DNA from: Streptococcus australis ATCC 700641
Lineage (GTDB): Bacteria; Bacillota; Bacilli; Lactobacillales; Streptococcaceae
Assembly (NCBI RefSeq): GCF_000186465.1
Contig: NZ_GL636091.1
Coordinates: 887,954-951,953 of the forward strand
Length of the DNA stretch: 64,000 nucleotides
Reading direction: 5' to 3'
The translations under genes were made by a program, and so were the position numbers. Shown here piece by piece: positions 45,583 through 54,755 of the stretch. The notes under the pieces were generated by a model, which saw only the letters and a list, made by a program, of their open reading frames with translations, ran no database searches and was not told where the DNA came from. Positions within the stretch are counted from its first letter, which is position 1. Every line of letters begins with the position of its first letter.

Positions 45583-46029
45583 ATGAAAACTTTGAAACAA
45601 GGACTCCTGCTTGTAGTCACATTCATAGTATTTCTGGGACTGACAGCTTGCAGTGTTGAAAGAGAAGAAACCTATGAGAAAAAAGATAAAGACATTCTTC
45701 TTCGAGTGACGATTCGACATAGATCCAACCAAATGATCTCTGAAGAGTTTTGGGCTGATAATTTTAATGTAAATATTGAAGATGACTCTGAATTCGAATA
45801 TATTAAAAAAGAAATTGTTGAACCTAAAAAAGGAATTTCGGGCTATACAACAGATGTGAGTCGGACGAAAGAAGGTGGACTGATGATTCATACCAAGATC
45901 GTCTACCAAGACTTAGATGTTGAAGCCTTAAATAAAGCCAACGATGAGAAAAAAACGTTTGGAGAACTGGCCAACTATTCAGAACATATCAAAAATTTCA
46001 AAAAAGAGGGTTATAAGAGAATAAAATAA
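45583..46029 (+). CDS. DUF1307 (YehR-like) lipoprotein
   Basis: Lipoprotein of 148 residues. A signal peptide ends in LTAC (Cys about residue 23). The mature part, with ILLRVTIRH and YTTDVSRTKEGGLMIHTKIVYQDLD, resembles the DUF1307/YehR family. Function unknown. An in-frame GTG at 45577 is possible, but the ATG at 45583 fits the AGG spacing better. It follows der by six bases and is closed by tail element copy D. Confidence 0.78.
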   Translation: MKTLKQGLLLVVTFIVFLGLTACSVEREETYEKKDKDILLRVTIRHRSNQMISEEFWADNFNVNIEDDSEFEYIKKEIVEPKKGISGYTTDVSRTKEGGLMIHTKIVYQDLDVEALNKANDEKKTFGELANYSEHIKNFKKEGYKRIK

Positions 46030-46030
46030 A

Positions 46031-46210
46031 AGAGAGTGGGACAGAAATCGGTAATTCGTTAGAATTCGATTTCGTCGTCCCACCTCCGCACAGTTGAGTA
46101 GGGCTGTAAAAGCTGATGAAATCAGCGTAGTAGAGCCCACTCAACCACTGCGTCTTGCTCGACAATCCAAAGACAATTGAGAGGCCGGACTTTTGTCCCA
46201 GCCTCTTTTT
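46031..46210 (+). repeat. Intergenic tail element, copy D
   Basis: Near-identical to copies A, B and C. It starts two bases after the lipoprotein stop, in the same direction, and ends in the GCCTC-TTTTT terminator. It differs in the third hairpin, where GAGGCTAGGAC has become GAGGCCGGAC. The remaining 128 bases up to the SNF2 gene hold an extended -10 (TGA-TATAAT, 46304-46312) and nothing else I can identify. Confidence 0.85.
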
Positions 46211-46338
46211 AAATGGAAAAAGAAAAGAGGACTTAGATGATCGTAAAATGAGGCATTGAATCTTTTGCAATTCCTTGTCTTTTTTTCTATTTTAGAGGGG
46301 ATATGATATAATAAAGGGATAAACATAAGGTGGTAAAT

Positions 46339-49300
46339 ATGGCAAAATTAATTCCTGGGAAAATCCGTTCGGAAGGAATCCTTCTCTATGAAAACGGGAA
46401 AGTATCCCTACAGGAAATGAAGAATCAGTACCTCTATTTCAGAATTGACAATGACTCCCTCCGGTATAGTCTTGATGATCAAGCAATTTTTTGTAGTTGT
46501 GATTTTTTTCAAAAGAAGAAATTCTGTGTGCATTTAGCTGCGGGAGAAGCCTTTTTAAAAAATGATGAAGAAGGGAAGGAACTCTTACTTGGTTTGGAGC
46601 AAGATGCAACAGAAAGTCAAGAAACAAAGGAAAAAGTATCTTTTGGAAGTTTGTTTTTAGATCAGGTCCTGCCAAAGATTGAAAGCAAAGAAGTCCGTTT
46701 TGGGCTCTCAGCGACCGGTCATGTAGACGACTATTCTGGTCAGTTTTTGTGGACCCTTCGTATCTATCGCAGACCGGATGAGAGAACTTATGTAGTGCGG
46801 GATGTTGTGGCATTTTTGCAAGCTATCAGAAAACAGTCCCATTTTGCAATTGGGAAAAGTTATTATGAGCCGATTTCCTACGCAGCCTTTGACCCTGAAA
46901 GTCGTGCCTTGATACGATTTTTAGAAGGCTTATTATCGGGGGATCCGGTACATGATGCCCTCTTCTTTCCAAATGGAGGCCGTCACCTTTACTTTCCAAT
47001 GAGCTTCTTTGAAGAAGCTGTACAATTATTAATGGATCTACCGTCCTTTACCCTTGAAGTCGGGATGGATACCTATCAGGAAGTTTTCTTTCAAGAACTC
47101 CAAGAAGATTCAGGCTTGTTTTCTTTCCAAGTAGTGGAAATGAAGGAGTTTATCGAACTACAGGTCCAAGTGGCTTCCTATAAAATGGTGGAAGGTCGCT
47201 TTCTTTTGGCAAATGGCCATTTTCACCAAATCTCACCACTTCAAAAGATTTTGATTGAGGCTGTTCAGAGTTTACCCCTATCCAGTGATCAGAAGAGACA
47301 TGTTCAATTTGATTTGTCAGATCAGACCAAATTGACCTATAGCTTAGAGCAATTTAAGAAAATTGGTGAGGTGAAAGCACCAAGTAACTTCTATATTCAT
47401 GATTTTCAACCTCACTTTACTTTCGATTTGTCTGAACAAGGAGAAGTCGTGCTGGATGTAATTTTTGTCTATGAGGACCGTATCGTTCGTTCCGACCAAG
47501 AACTCAAGGATCTGCCTTATTCCAGTAATTTTGATAAGGAACGTTTGGTTTTTGAAACTATTTTGGCAGCTGGTTTTACCAATCAATTTCAAACCAAACG
47601 GTCTCCACTTCTTCCTAAACAAATCTATCCTTTCTTTCAGCAGACCCTTCCATTATTTGAACAACTAGGAGAGGTGGAAGTTTCAGACAAGTTGTTAAAC
47701 CTGTATCAGGTTGAAAAGCCTAAGATTGCTATTCAAACCAGTGGTCGCCTCCTTGAGATTGGATTTGAATTTGACTCAATTGATCCCTCTGAAGTTGACC
47801 AAGTCATGACTGCCTTAATCGAGAAGAATGACTATTATGTGAGTCAAACAGGAAAGGTCCTTATCTTTGATGAAGAAACCAAGCGGATCAGTCAAACCTT
47901 ATTGAATCTTCGCGCAAAGAAGACAAAAACAGGTCAGTTGCAAACCAATCGCATTGCAGCTTTTCAGCTCTCGCAGATATTTGAGACAGCTGACAATGCC
48001 CAATTTTCTGAAGAGTTTTGTCATTTGGCTCATGATTTGATTCATCCAGAGCAATTTCCATTAGGTAAGCTACAAGTAACTGCTAAACTTCGAGATTATC
48101 AGGAAGTAGGAGTCCGCTGGTTATCCATGCTCAATCACTACGGTTTTGGGGGGATTTTGGCAGATGATATGGGACTTGGAAAGACACTCCAGACCATCGC
48201 TTTTCTCTCGAGTGTTGCGACAGCAGATTCTAAGATTTTGATCTTGGCTCCATCTAGTCTAATCTATAATTGGAAAGAGGAGTTCGAAAAGTTTGCTCCA
48301 CAAATGGAAGTGGAGGTCATTTATGGCCTCAAAGCAAGTCGCGACGAGATTATTGCAAGCAATCCTCAGGTAGCTATTACCAGTTACGCTTCCTTCCGTC
48401 AGGACGTAGAGCAATACGAAAAAAATCAGTACCAATACCTCATCTTGGATGAAGCCCAGGTCATGAAAAATTCTCAAACCAAGATTGCTCAATACTTACG
48501 GAAATTCGATGTTCCTCATACCTTTGCATTGTCGGGAACACCAATAGAAAACCATGTAGAGGAACTCTGGTCTATTTTCCAAATAGTTCTTCCTGGTTTG
48601 TTTCCGGGTAAAAAAGAATTTAAACAATTGAGTCCAGAGACAATTTCTCAATACGTCAAGCCTTTTATCATGAGACGGAAAAAAAGTGAAGTCTTGCAAG
48701 AACTTCCAGATTTGATTGAGATGACCTATAAAAATGAATTGGCTGACGATCAAAAAACGATCTATTTGGCTCAGTTAAAGCAAATGCAAGATCGCATTCT
48801 AAGCTCTTCTGAAGAGGAACTCAATCGCAGTAAGATTGAAATCTTATCTGGCTTGATGCGTCTTCGTCAAATTTGTGATACGCCATCCCTCTTTTTAGAG
48901 GATTATACTGGGGAAAGCGGGAAGTTGGATAGCCTTCGAGAACTGTTAGAGCAGATCAAAGACGGCAACCAACGGGTGTTGATCTTCTCACAATTTAGGG
49001 GCATGTTGGATATCATTGAAAAAGAGTTGGACGCTCTGAGGATGACTTCGTTTAAAATCACGGGATCTACGCCAGCTAATGAACGTCAGGACATGACCAA
49101 TGCCTTTAACTCCGGTCAAGGAGATGCCTTTCTCATTTCCTTGAAAGCAGGTGGGGTTGGTTTGAATTTGACAGGTGCAGATACGGTTATTTTAGTTGAC
49201 CTATGGTGGAACCCTGCGGTAGAAGATCAAGCCATTGGCCGTGCCCATCGAATGGGACAAGATAAGAATGTTGAGGTCTACCGGATGATTACCCGAGGGA

Positions 49301-49434
49301 CCATCGAAGAAAAAATTCAAGAGCTCCAGACCAGCAAACGTCATTTAGTTTCTACCATATTAGATGGTACCGAAACGCGCTCCAGTCTTTCTATTGAAGA
49401 AATTCGGGAAATTTTGGGTATTTCGGTAGAATAA
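46339..49434 (+). CDS. SNF2-family helicase with SWIM zinc finger
   Basis: Large DNA-dependent ATPase of 1031 residues. The N-terminus carries a SWIM-type finger (CSCDFFQKKKFCVHL, near residues 50-64). A ~500-residue linker with no recognised motif follows. The helicase core has DDMGLGKTLQ (motif I, near 610), DEAQ (motif II), SGTPIEN, and the C-terminal QAIGRAHRMGQ (motif VI). Bacterial SNF2 proteins are linked to transcription recycling or DNA repair. The ATG at 46339 lies behind AGGTGG. Confidence 0.9.
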   Translation: MAKLIPGKIRSEGILLYENGKVSLQEMKNQYLYFRIDNDSLRYSLDDQAIFCSCDFFQKKKFCVHLAAGEAFLKNDEEGKELLLGLEQDATESQETKEKVSFGSLFLDQVLPKIESKEVRFGLSATGHVDDYSGQFLWTLRIYRRPDERTYVVRDVVAFLQAIRKQSHFAIGKSYYEPISYAAFDPESRALIRFLEGLLSGDPVHDALFFPNGGRHLYFPMSFFEEAVQLLMDLPSFTLEVGMDTYQEVFFQELQEDSGLFSFQVVEMKEFIELQVQVASYKMVEGRFLLANGHFHQISPLQKILIEAVQSLPLSSDQKRHVQFDLSDQTKLTYSLEQFKKIGEVKAPSNFYIHDFQPHFTFDLSEQGEVVLDVIFVYEDRIVRSDQELKDLPYSSNFDKERLVFETILAAGFTNQFQTKRSPLLPKQIYPFFQQTLPLFEQLGEVEVSDKLLNLYQVEKPKIAIQTSGRLLEIGFEFDSIDPSEVDQVMTALIEKNDYYVSQTGKVLIFDEETKRISQTLLNLRAKKTKTGQLQTNRIAAFQLSQIFETADNAQFSEEFCHLAHDLIHPEQFPLGKLQVTAKLRDYQEVGVRWLSMLNHYGFGGILADDMGLGKTLQTIAFLSSVATADSKILILAPSSLIYNWKEEFEKFAPQMEVEVIYGLKASRDEIIASNPQVAITSYASFRQDVEQYEKNQYQYLILDEAQVMKNSQTKIAQYLRKFDVPHTFALSGTPIENHVEELWSIFQIVLPGLFPGKKEFKQLSPETISQYVKPFIMRRKKSEVLQELPDLIEMTYKNELADDQKTIYLAQLKQMQDRILSSSEEELNRSKIEILSGLMRLRQICDTPSLFLEDYTGESGKLDSLRELLEQIKDGNQRVLIFSQFRGMLDIIEKELDALRMTSFKITGSTPANERQDMTNAFNSGQGDAFLISLKAGGVGLNLTGADTVILVDLWWNPAVEDQAIGRAHRMGQDKNVEVYRMITRGTIEEKIQELQTSKRHLVSTILDGTETRSSLSIEEIREILGISVE

Positions 49435-49491
49435 CTTGAAAAATAAAATGAATAGTTTATAATTAATGAAGTGTCGAAAGGAAGAAATAGG

Positions 49492-50163
49492 ATGACGGAT
49501 AAGCATTTCCCTCAAGTAGCAGATGATGAATTGATGCTAACTCAAATGCCCCATATGAATTTATATGATGATGGGGACTTCATTAGTAATATTCTTGGGG
49601 AGTATACAGATAAAAACTATTTAGAATGGGAGCCAATTGCTACCGGAAAAGTAGCAGAGCAACCTTATCAAAAAAATCTACAAAAATCCCCTCAAAAACC
49701 ATTTGAAGTGCCTAAGTCAAGAAGGCAACCAATGACTCCTGATTTCAAGGAGCCTGTTGATAAAAAGAGCCCGGCGAATCGCTACGCAGAAGAAGCTCGT
49801 GAAGCAGCGCGTGCTGATTTGAAAAAGAAGCGGACGGCTCCGTATTTGACAGCGGATATTGCGTCTAAGTCAAATCGTAAAAAAATCACCCCTTCTTTCA
49901 TGGCAAAAGTGAAGCCAACAGCACCTTTTCAAAAGGAGAATCCTGGTGAATTAATCCAATATGGCGAACGACTGAAACAAGACCAATTGATTCTTTTAGA
50001 AACTGCGGAAGAACGTCCAGTTCAGGAGTCCCCTCAAGAAGAAAAACCAAAGAAAAATAATTATGATTTCTTGAAGAAGAGTCAAATCTATAATAAACAT
50101 CAACAAAATAGTCAACAAAGACCCATTAAACAAGAACTCAATGTGACCAATCTGGACCAGTAG
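49492..50163 (+). CDS. Hypothetical basic, disordered protein next to murC
   Basis: Protein of 223 residues that I cannot assign. The first 50 residues are acidic and folded-looking ([22 protein letters not shown], ending near [10 protein letters not shown]). The rest is rich in Lys, Pro and Gln with little hydrophobic content, ending in a short [17 protein letters not shown] block. No signal peptide or membrane helix. AAGGAAG precedes the ATG at 49492. It lies 11 bases before murC, so a role near cell-wall synthesis or division is possible, by context only. Confidence 0.75.
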   Translation: MTDKHFPQVADDELMLTQMPHMNLYDDGDFISNILGEYTDKNYLEWEPIATGKVAEQPYQKNLQKSPQKPFEVPKSRRQPMTPDFKEPVDKKSPANRYAEEAREAARADLKKKRTAPYLTADIASKSNRKKITPSFMAKVKPTAPFQKENPGELIQYGERLKQDQLILLETAEERPVQESPQEEKPKKNNYDFLKKSQIYNKHQQNSQQRPIKQELNVTNLDQ

Positions 50164-50174
50164 GAGGAGAAACT

Positions 50175-51509
50175 ATGTCAAAAACATTTCATTTTATCGG
50201 AATAAAAGGAGCTGGTATGAGTGCCTTGGCTCTCATGCTCCATCAGATGGGACACACTGTACAAGGATCTGATGTAGAGAAATACTATTTTACACAAAGA
50301 GGTCTGGAGCAAGCAGGGATTACCATTTTACCATTCAGCGAAGAGAATCTTACTGGAGATCAAATCTTGATCGCTGGGAATGCCTTTAAACCTGAGAATA
50401 ATGTGGAGATTGCTTATGCAGATGCACAAGGCTATACCTATCAACGCTACCATGAATTCTTGGGTGAATTTATGCGTGATTTTGTCAGCATGGGAGTGGC
50501 AGGAGCTCACGGGAAAACTTCTACTACAGGAATTTTGTCTCATGTTCTGTCTAATATCACAGATACCAGCTATTTGATTGGTGATGGAACTGGGCGTGGT
50601 TCGAAAGGGGCTAAGTACTTTGTCTTTGAATCAGATGAGTACGAACGTCACTTTATGCCTTACCACCCAGAGTATTCGATTATCACTAATATTGACTTTG
50701 ACCATCCTGACTACTTTACTGGCCTAGAAGATGTCTTCAATGCCTTCAATGATTATGCCAAACAAATCTCCAAAGCACTGTTTATCTATGGTGAAGATCC
50801 TGAGCTTCGTCGGATAACAGCTAATGCTCCAATCTATTACTATGGATTTGAAGAAGAGGGCAATGATTTTGTAGCAAGTGATCTCTTGCGTTCTACTACG
50901 GGATCAACCTTTACTGTTCATTTCCGTGGAGAAGATTTGGGACAATTCCAAATCCCATCCTTTGGACGTCACAATATCATGAATGCTACAGCGGTCGTTG
51001 GTTTGCTTTATATCGCTGGCTTTGATCTTGATTTGGTTCGGGAACACTTAAAAACATTTGGCGGGGTGAAGCGTCGCTTTACAGAAAAGATTGTCAACGA
51101 TACCGTCATCATTGATGACTTTGCCCACCATCCAACTGAAATTATTGCCACTTTGGATGCAGCCCGTCAAAAATACCCAAGTAAGGAAATCGTAGCCGTT
51201 TTCCAACCTCATACCTTTACTCGGACGATTGCCCTCTTGGATGAGTTTGCGGATGCTTTGAACCAGGCAGATGCGGTGTACTTGGCTCAGATTTATGGAT
51301 CAGCTCGTGAAGTGGACCATGGCGATGTCAAAGTGGAAGATCTAGAAGCGAAAATTATTAAGAAATCAGGTGTGATTACAGCTGAAAATGTTTCTCCACT
51401 TTTAGATCATGACAATGCCGTCTATGTCTTCATGGGAGCGGGAGATATCCAGACCTATGAATATTCTTTTGAACGTTTACTTGGGAACTTGACCAATAAC
51501 GTTCAATAA
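50175..51509 (+). CDS. murC: UDP-N-acetylmuramate--L-alanine ligase
   Basis: Adds L-alanine to UDP-MurNAc in peptidoglycan precursor synthesis, 444 residues, cytoplasmic. The N-terminal Rossmann motif is [11 protein letters not shown], the ATP loop is [10 protein letters not shown] (about 112-121), and [14 protein letters not shown] [10 protein letters not shown] lies in the C-terminal domain. SD AGGAGG precedes the ATG. Confidence 0.96.
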   Translation: MSKTFHFIGIKGAGMSALALMLHQMGHTVQGSDVEKYYFTQRGLEQAGITILPFSEENLTGDQILIAGNAFKPENNVEIAYADAQGYTYQRYHEFLGEFMRDFVSMGVAGAHGKTSTTGILSHVLSNITDTSYLIGDGTGRGSKGAKYFVFESDEYERHFMPYHPEYSIITNIDFDHPDYFTGLEDVFNAFNDYAKQISKALFIYGEDPELRRITANAPIYYYGFEEEGNDFVASDLLRSTTGSTFTVHFRGEDLGQFQIPSFGRHNIMNATAVVGLLYIAGFDLDLVREHLKTFGGVKRRFTEKIVNDTVIIDDFAHHPTEIIATLDAARQKYPSKEIVAVFQPHTFTRTIALLDEFADALNQADAVYLAQIYGSAREVDHGDVKVEDLEAKIIKKSGVITAENVSPLLDHDNAVYVFMGAGDIQTYEYSFERLLGNLTNNVQ

Positions 51510-51518
51510 GGAGATACC

Positions 51519-51947
51519 ATGCAACCAAGCGTTAGAATTCGGTTTGCTAAAGAAAATGATTGGGATGAGATCGAACAGATCACGTCCCAAAATTTTTCTT
51601 TTCAAAGAGACAAGCAGCAAGAACTGAATGGATTCAGGGCCCTGGTCTTGGAATTTGAAGAGCAAGTGATTGGAAGTTGCCTAATTCAGATAGAGGAGCA
51701 GTTCGAAAAATCCTCTTTAAAACTATTGTGGTTGGAAATTCTTCCAGACTTTAGAAAACAAGGGTTTGGTACCTTGCTACTCGCCACACTCAAGTCTCTT
51801 GTAGCTCAAGAGTCCTTGTTAGGGATTCATGTGACCTGCCAGGAAGAGTTGATTCCGTATTTTGAAATGAATGATTTCCAACTAGAGATAGGGGATAAGG
51901 AAGAAGGAGTTGAGGGCTATCACCTAATGTGGTACTTATCCCTATAG
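51519..51947 (+). CDS. GNAT-family N-acetyltransferase
   Basis: Acetyl-CoA-dependent acetyltransferase of 142 residues. The CoA-binding motif A is seen as LPDFRKQGFGTLLL (about residues 86-99). The acceptor is unknown. It lies nine bases after murC and 12 bases before a second GNAT gene, so it is part of the murC transcript. Confidence 0.82.
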   Translation: MQPSVRIRFAKENDWDEIEQITSQNFSFQRDKQQELNGFRALVLEFEEQVIGSCLIQIEEQFEKSSLKLLWLEILPDFRKQGFGTLLLATLKSLVAQESLLGIHVTCQEELIPYFEMNDFQLEIGDKEEGVEGYHLMWYLSL

Positions 51948-51959
51948 AAAGGAAGAAAA

Positions 51960-52460
51960 ATGAACATTCGTCGTGCAACTATTGATGATTTAGAAGCCAT
52001 TCTTGCCATTGAACTGGAAAATTTTAGTCCAGAAGAGGCAATAGATGAGACAGTGCTTGCAAAACATATCGAAACGTTTCATAATAGCTTTTTAGTCGCT
52101 GAAAAGGATGGCCAACTTCTAGGCTATCTAGAAGGCCCAGTAACACAAACTAGATATGTTGAGGACCGCTCTTTTACAACAGAAGTAAAAGATGAGTCCC
52201 ATCTACCAGGTGGTTTTATTACCCTTACGAGTCTTTCGATTTCTCAGTCTGCCCAAGGCTCAGGGGTTGGGAAAGCCCTGCTTGAGGCCATGAAGAATCT
52301 TGCTTTAGAGGAAGGACGCAAAGGGGTTAGCTTGACCTGTCATGATTACTTGATTGAGTATTATGAAAGGAACGGCTTTGTAAACGAAGGTCGCTCGGCC
52401 TCTAACTATGCTGGGGAAATATGGTACGATTTAGTATGGGAAGTCCCATCAAGTAAGTGA
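51960..52460 (+). CDS. GNAT-family N-acetyltransferase (AANAT-like)
   Basis: Acetyltransferase of 166 residues. Motif A appears as SISQSAQGSGVGKALL (about 94-109), followed by SLTCHDYLIEYYERNGF, characteristic of the arylalkylamine-type group. The substrate is unknown. SD AAAGGAAG precedes the ATG. Confidence 0.85.
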   Translation: MNIRRATIDDLEAILAIELENFSPEEAIDETVLAKHIETFHNSFLVAEKDGQLLGYLEGPVTQTRYVEDRSFTTEVKDESHLPGGFITLTSLSISQSAQGSGVGKALLEAMKNLALEEGRKGVSLTCHDYLIEYYERNGFVNEGRSASNYAGEIWYDLVWEVPSSK

Positions 52461-52518
52461 TCAATAGGATTTGAGTCCCTCAAGCCTCGTTCCTATTGCT
52501 TTTCTATTCCTTTTAAGA

Positions 52519-52524
52519 TATAAT
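52519..52524 (+). promoter_or_regulatory. -10 element of the mltG gene
   Basis: TATAAT at 52519-52524. It predicts a start near 52531, too close to the ATG at 52535 for a ribosome binding site to precede it. This supports the TTG start at 52556. Confidence 0.5.
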
Positions 52525-52555
52525 ATTAAGGATTATGACAAGGGGGGTCAAGTAT

Positions 52556-54133
52556 TTGACTGATAACCAACAAGAGAATGAAAAATTATTAAGCTTTAAA
52601 GAGCGGATTCTCCGTGATCTTGAAGAAGCCAATAAACAGATTGTACAGGTTGAAAAAGAATATGACTTACCTGTTCAAGAAATCTCTACTCCAGAAAACA
52701 AAGAAGACGAGACGGAAGGGTCGCATTCTGAGCTTGTATCAGAAGAGCCCGAGGTTCAGGAAAAAGTAGAGATTCCAGAGGAAGTAGAAAGAGTAGAAGT
52801 GCCAGAGGCTACAGAGGTCTCTGCAATTCAGGAAGTAGCCGAAGAGAACCAAGAAGAAACACCTCTACCAATCGAAGAGCCAACTCGTGAACCAGAAAGT
52901 TCAAGTCAGCCTGTAGCTGTTTCGAGAAAAGAAAAACCGATATCTAGTGTTTCGCGCAAGGATCGGGATCAACGCGTTCAGAAAAAGAAAAAACAGAATA
53001 CCATTGCGAAGCGGATTGTCTTGACAGTTCTAGGAATTCTTTTCGTCTTAATGGTTGCAACTGGAATTTTTGCAGTGACCTATGTTCAATCGAACTTAAA
53101 TGCCATGGATGCCAAGGCTACAGAGTTTGTAACCGTTGAAATTCCTGCTGGTTCTAGCAATCGTGAAATTGGGACTATTTTGGAGAAAAAAGGCTTGATT
53201 AAGAATGGTCAGTTCTTCAACTATTACACCAAGTTCAAGAATTATGGGAACTTCCAATCCGGTTATTTCAATCTTCAAAAGAGTATGGATCTAGATACCA
53301 TTATTCAAAAATTGCAAGAGCAAGGGACTAAAACTCCGGAACCACCAGTCTTAGGAAAAATTACCATTCCTGAGGGCTACACGATTGATCAAATCGCGGA
53401 AGTGGTTTCTGTGGATGCGAGTTCCAAATCTGGTGCCAAGACTCCATATACGCAAGAAGAATTCTTAAAAGTCATCCAAGATGATGCTTTTATTGAAAAG
53501 ATGGTAGCCAAATATCCTAAGTTACTAGCAACTTTGCCGTCTAAAGAAAGTGGCGTACGCTACCGCCTAGAAGGCTATCTCTTTCCTGCTACTTACGGCT
53601 ATGGAAAAGATAGTAAAATGGAAGATCTTGTTGACCAAATGTTAGCTGCGATGGACCAAAATCTTTCAGCCTACTATGACACTATGGAAGCTAAAAATAT
53701 TGATGTCAATGAGGCATTGACTTTGGCTTCTTTGATTGAAAAAGAAGGCGCAACTGATAAAGATCGCAAGGATATTGCAAGTGTCTTTTATAACCGTTTG
53801 AATCAAGACATGCCTCTTCAAAGTAATATTGCCATCTTGTACGCACAAGGCCAGTTAGGTAAGAAGACGACTCTTAAAGAGGACGCAACAATTGATACCA
53901 ATATTGAATCACCTTATAATATCTACAAGAATACTGGTTTGATGCCTGGTCCAGTAGATAGTCCTGGACTATCTGCAATTGAAGCAGCCGTTAACCCAAG
54001 CAAGACAGACTACCTCTACTTTGTCGCAAATGTAGAGACAGGGGAAGTCTATTTTGCGAAAACTTATGAGGAACACACTAAAAACGTGGAAGAACACGTG
54101 AATAGCAAATTAGCAGAAAGCAGCTCAAACTAA
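52556..54133 (+). CDS. mltG: Endolytic transglycosylase MltG (YceG)
   Basis: Membrane-anchored lytic transglycosylase that cuts nascent peptidoglycan strands, 525 residues. A long acidic cytoplasmic N-terminus (about 1-145, with many EVPEE repeats) is followed by a single membrane helix (IVLTVLGILFVLMVATGIFAV). Then come a LysM-like part and the YceG domain, with the catalytic Glu in LIEKEGATD. I chose the TTG at 52556 behind AAGGGGGG; an in-frame ATG at 52535 sits almost on the transcription start. Upstream of greA, as in pneumococcus. Confidence 0.92.
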   Translation: MTDNQQENEKLLSFKERILRDLEEANKQIVQVEKEYDLPVQEISTPENKEDETEGSHSELVSEEPEVQEKVEIPEEVERVEVPEATEVSAIQEVAEENQEETPLPIEEPTREPESSSQPVAVSRKEKPISSVSRKDRDQRVQKKKKQNTIAKRIVLTVLGILFVLMVATGIFAVTYVQSNLNAMDAKATEFVTVEIPAGSSNREIGTILEKKGLIKNGQFFNYYTKFKNYGNFQSGYFNLQKSMDLDTIIQKLQEQGTKTPEPPVLGKITIPEGYTIDQIAEVVSVDASSKSGAKTPYTQEEFLKVIQDDAFIEKMVAKYPKLLATLPSKESGVRYRLEGYLFPATYGYGKDSKMEDLVDQMLAAMDQNLSAYYDTMEAKNIDVNEALTLASLIEKEGATDKDRKDIASVFYNRLNQDMPLQSNIAILYAQGQLGKKTTLKEDATIDTNIESPYNIYKNTGLMPGPVDSPGLSAIEAAVNPSKTDYLYFVANVETGEVYFAKTYEEHTKNVEEHVNSKLAESSSN

Positions 54134-54139
54134 GGAGGA

Positions 54140-54160
54140 TGTGGCATGCCACACCTTTTT
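54140..54160 (+). terminator. Short terminator-like hairpin between mltG and greA
   Basis: TGTGG-CATG-CCACA followed by CCTTTTT. The stem is short, so read-through to greA is likely. Confidence 0.5.
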
Positions 54161-54194
54161 AGTTCGAAAAAAATAATAGAAAAGAGAAAGAATT

Positions 54195-54677
54195 ATGGCA
54201 GAAAAAACCTATCCAATGACCCTTGCTGAAAAGCAAAAGTTAGAACTTGAATTAGAAGAATTGAAATTAGTCCGTCGTCCAGAAGTTGTAGAGCGGATTA
54301 AAATTGCTCGTTCATACGGAGACCTTTCAGAAAACAGTGAATACGAAGCAGCTAAGGACGAACAGGCTTTTGTTGAAGGACAAATCTCCAGCCTAGAAAC
54401 AAAGATTCGCTATGCTGAAATTGTTGATAGCGATGCTGTCGCTGTTGATGAAGTAGCAATCGGAAAAACAGTCACCGTGCAAGAAATTGGCGAAGACGAA
54501 GAAGATGTCTACATCATTGTTGGTTCAGCTGGAGCGGATGCTTTTGCTGGTAAGATCTCAAATGAAAGTCCAATCGGTCATGCCTTAATTGGTAAGAAAA
54601 CAGGGGACACTGTGACGATTGAAACTCCAGCAGGAAGCTACCAAGTGAAAATCTTAAATGTTGAAAAAACAGAATAA
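54195..54677 (+). CDS. greA: Transcription elongation factor GreA
   Basis: Binds RNA polymerase and stimulates cleavage of backtracked RNA, 160 residues. The N-terminal coiled coil ends with [16 protein letters not shown] (acidic tip, about residues 39-54), and the C-terminal FKBP-like domain has [22 protein letters not shown] precedes the ATG. Confidence 0.97.
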   Translation: MAEKTYPMTLAEKQKLELELEELKLVRRPEVVERIKIARSYGDLSENSEYEAAKDEQAFVEGQISSLETKIRYAEIVDSDAVAVDEVAIGKTVTVQEIGEDEEDVYIIVGSAGADAFAGKISNESPIGHALIGKKTGDTVTIETPAGSYQVKILNVEKTE

Positions 54678-54708
54678 AAAAATGAGAGTGAACCACTCTC
54701 ATTTTTTT
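54678..54708 (+). terminator. Terminator after greA
   Basis: AAAAATGAGAGTG / CACTCTCATTTTT with an AAC loop and a T run. Confidence 0.92.
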
Positions 54709-54718
54709 GTAGAAATAG

Positions 54719-54749
54719 AAAAGGCCGAGATGACTTCTCGGCCTTTTTG
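54719..54749. terminator. Bidirectional terminator between greA and yidC
   Basis: AAAAGGCCGAGA / TCTCGGCCTTTTT; a second stem just after the first, also placed to end the convergent yidC transcript. Confidence 0.88.
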
Positions 54750-54755
54750 CTAGTA

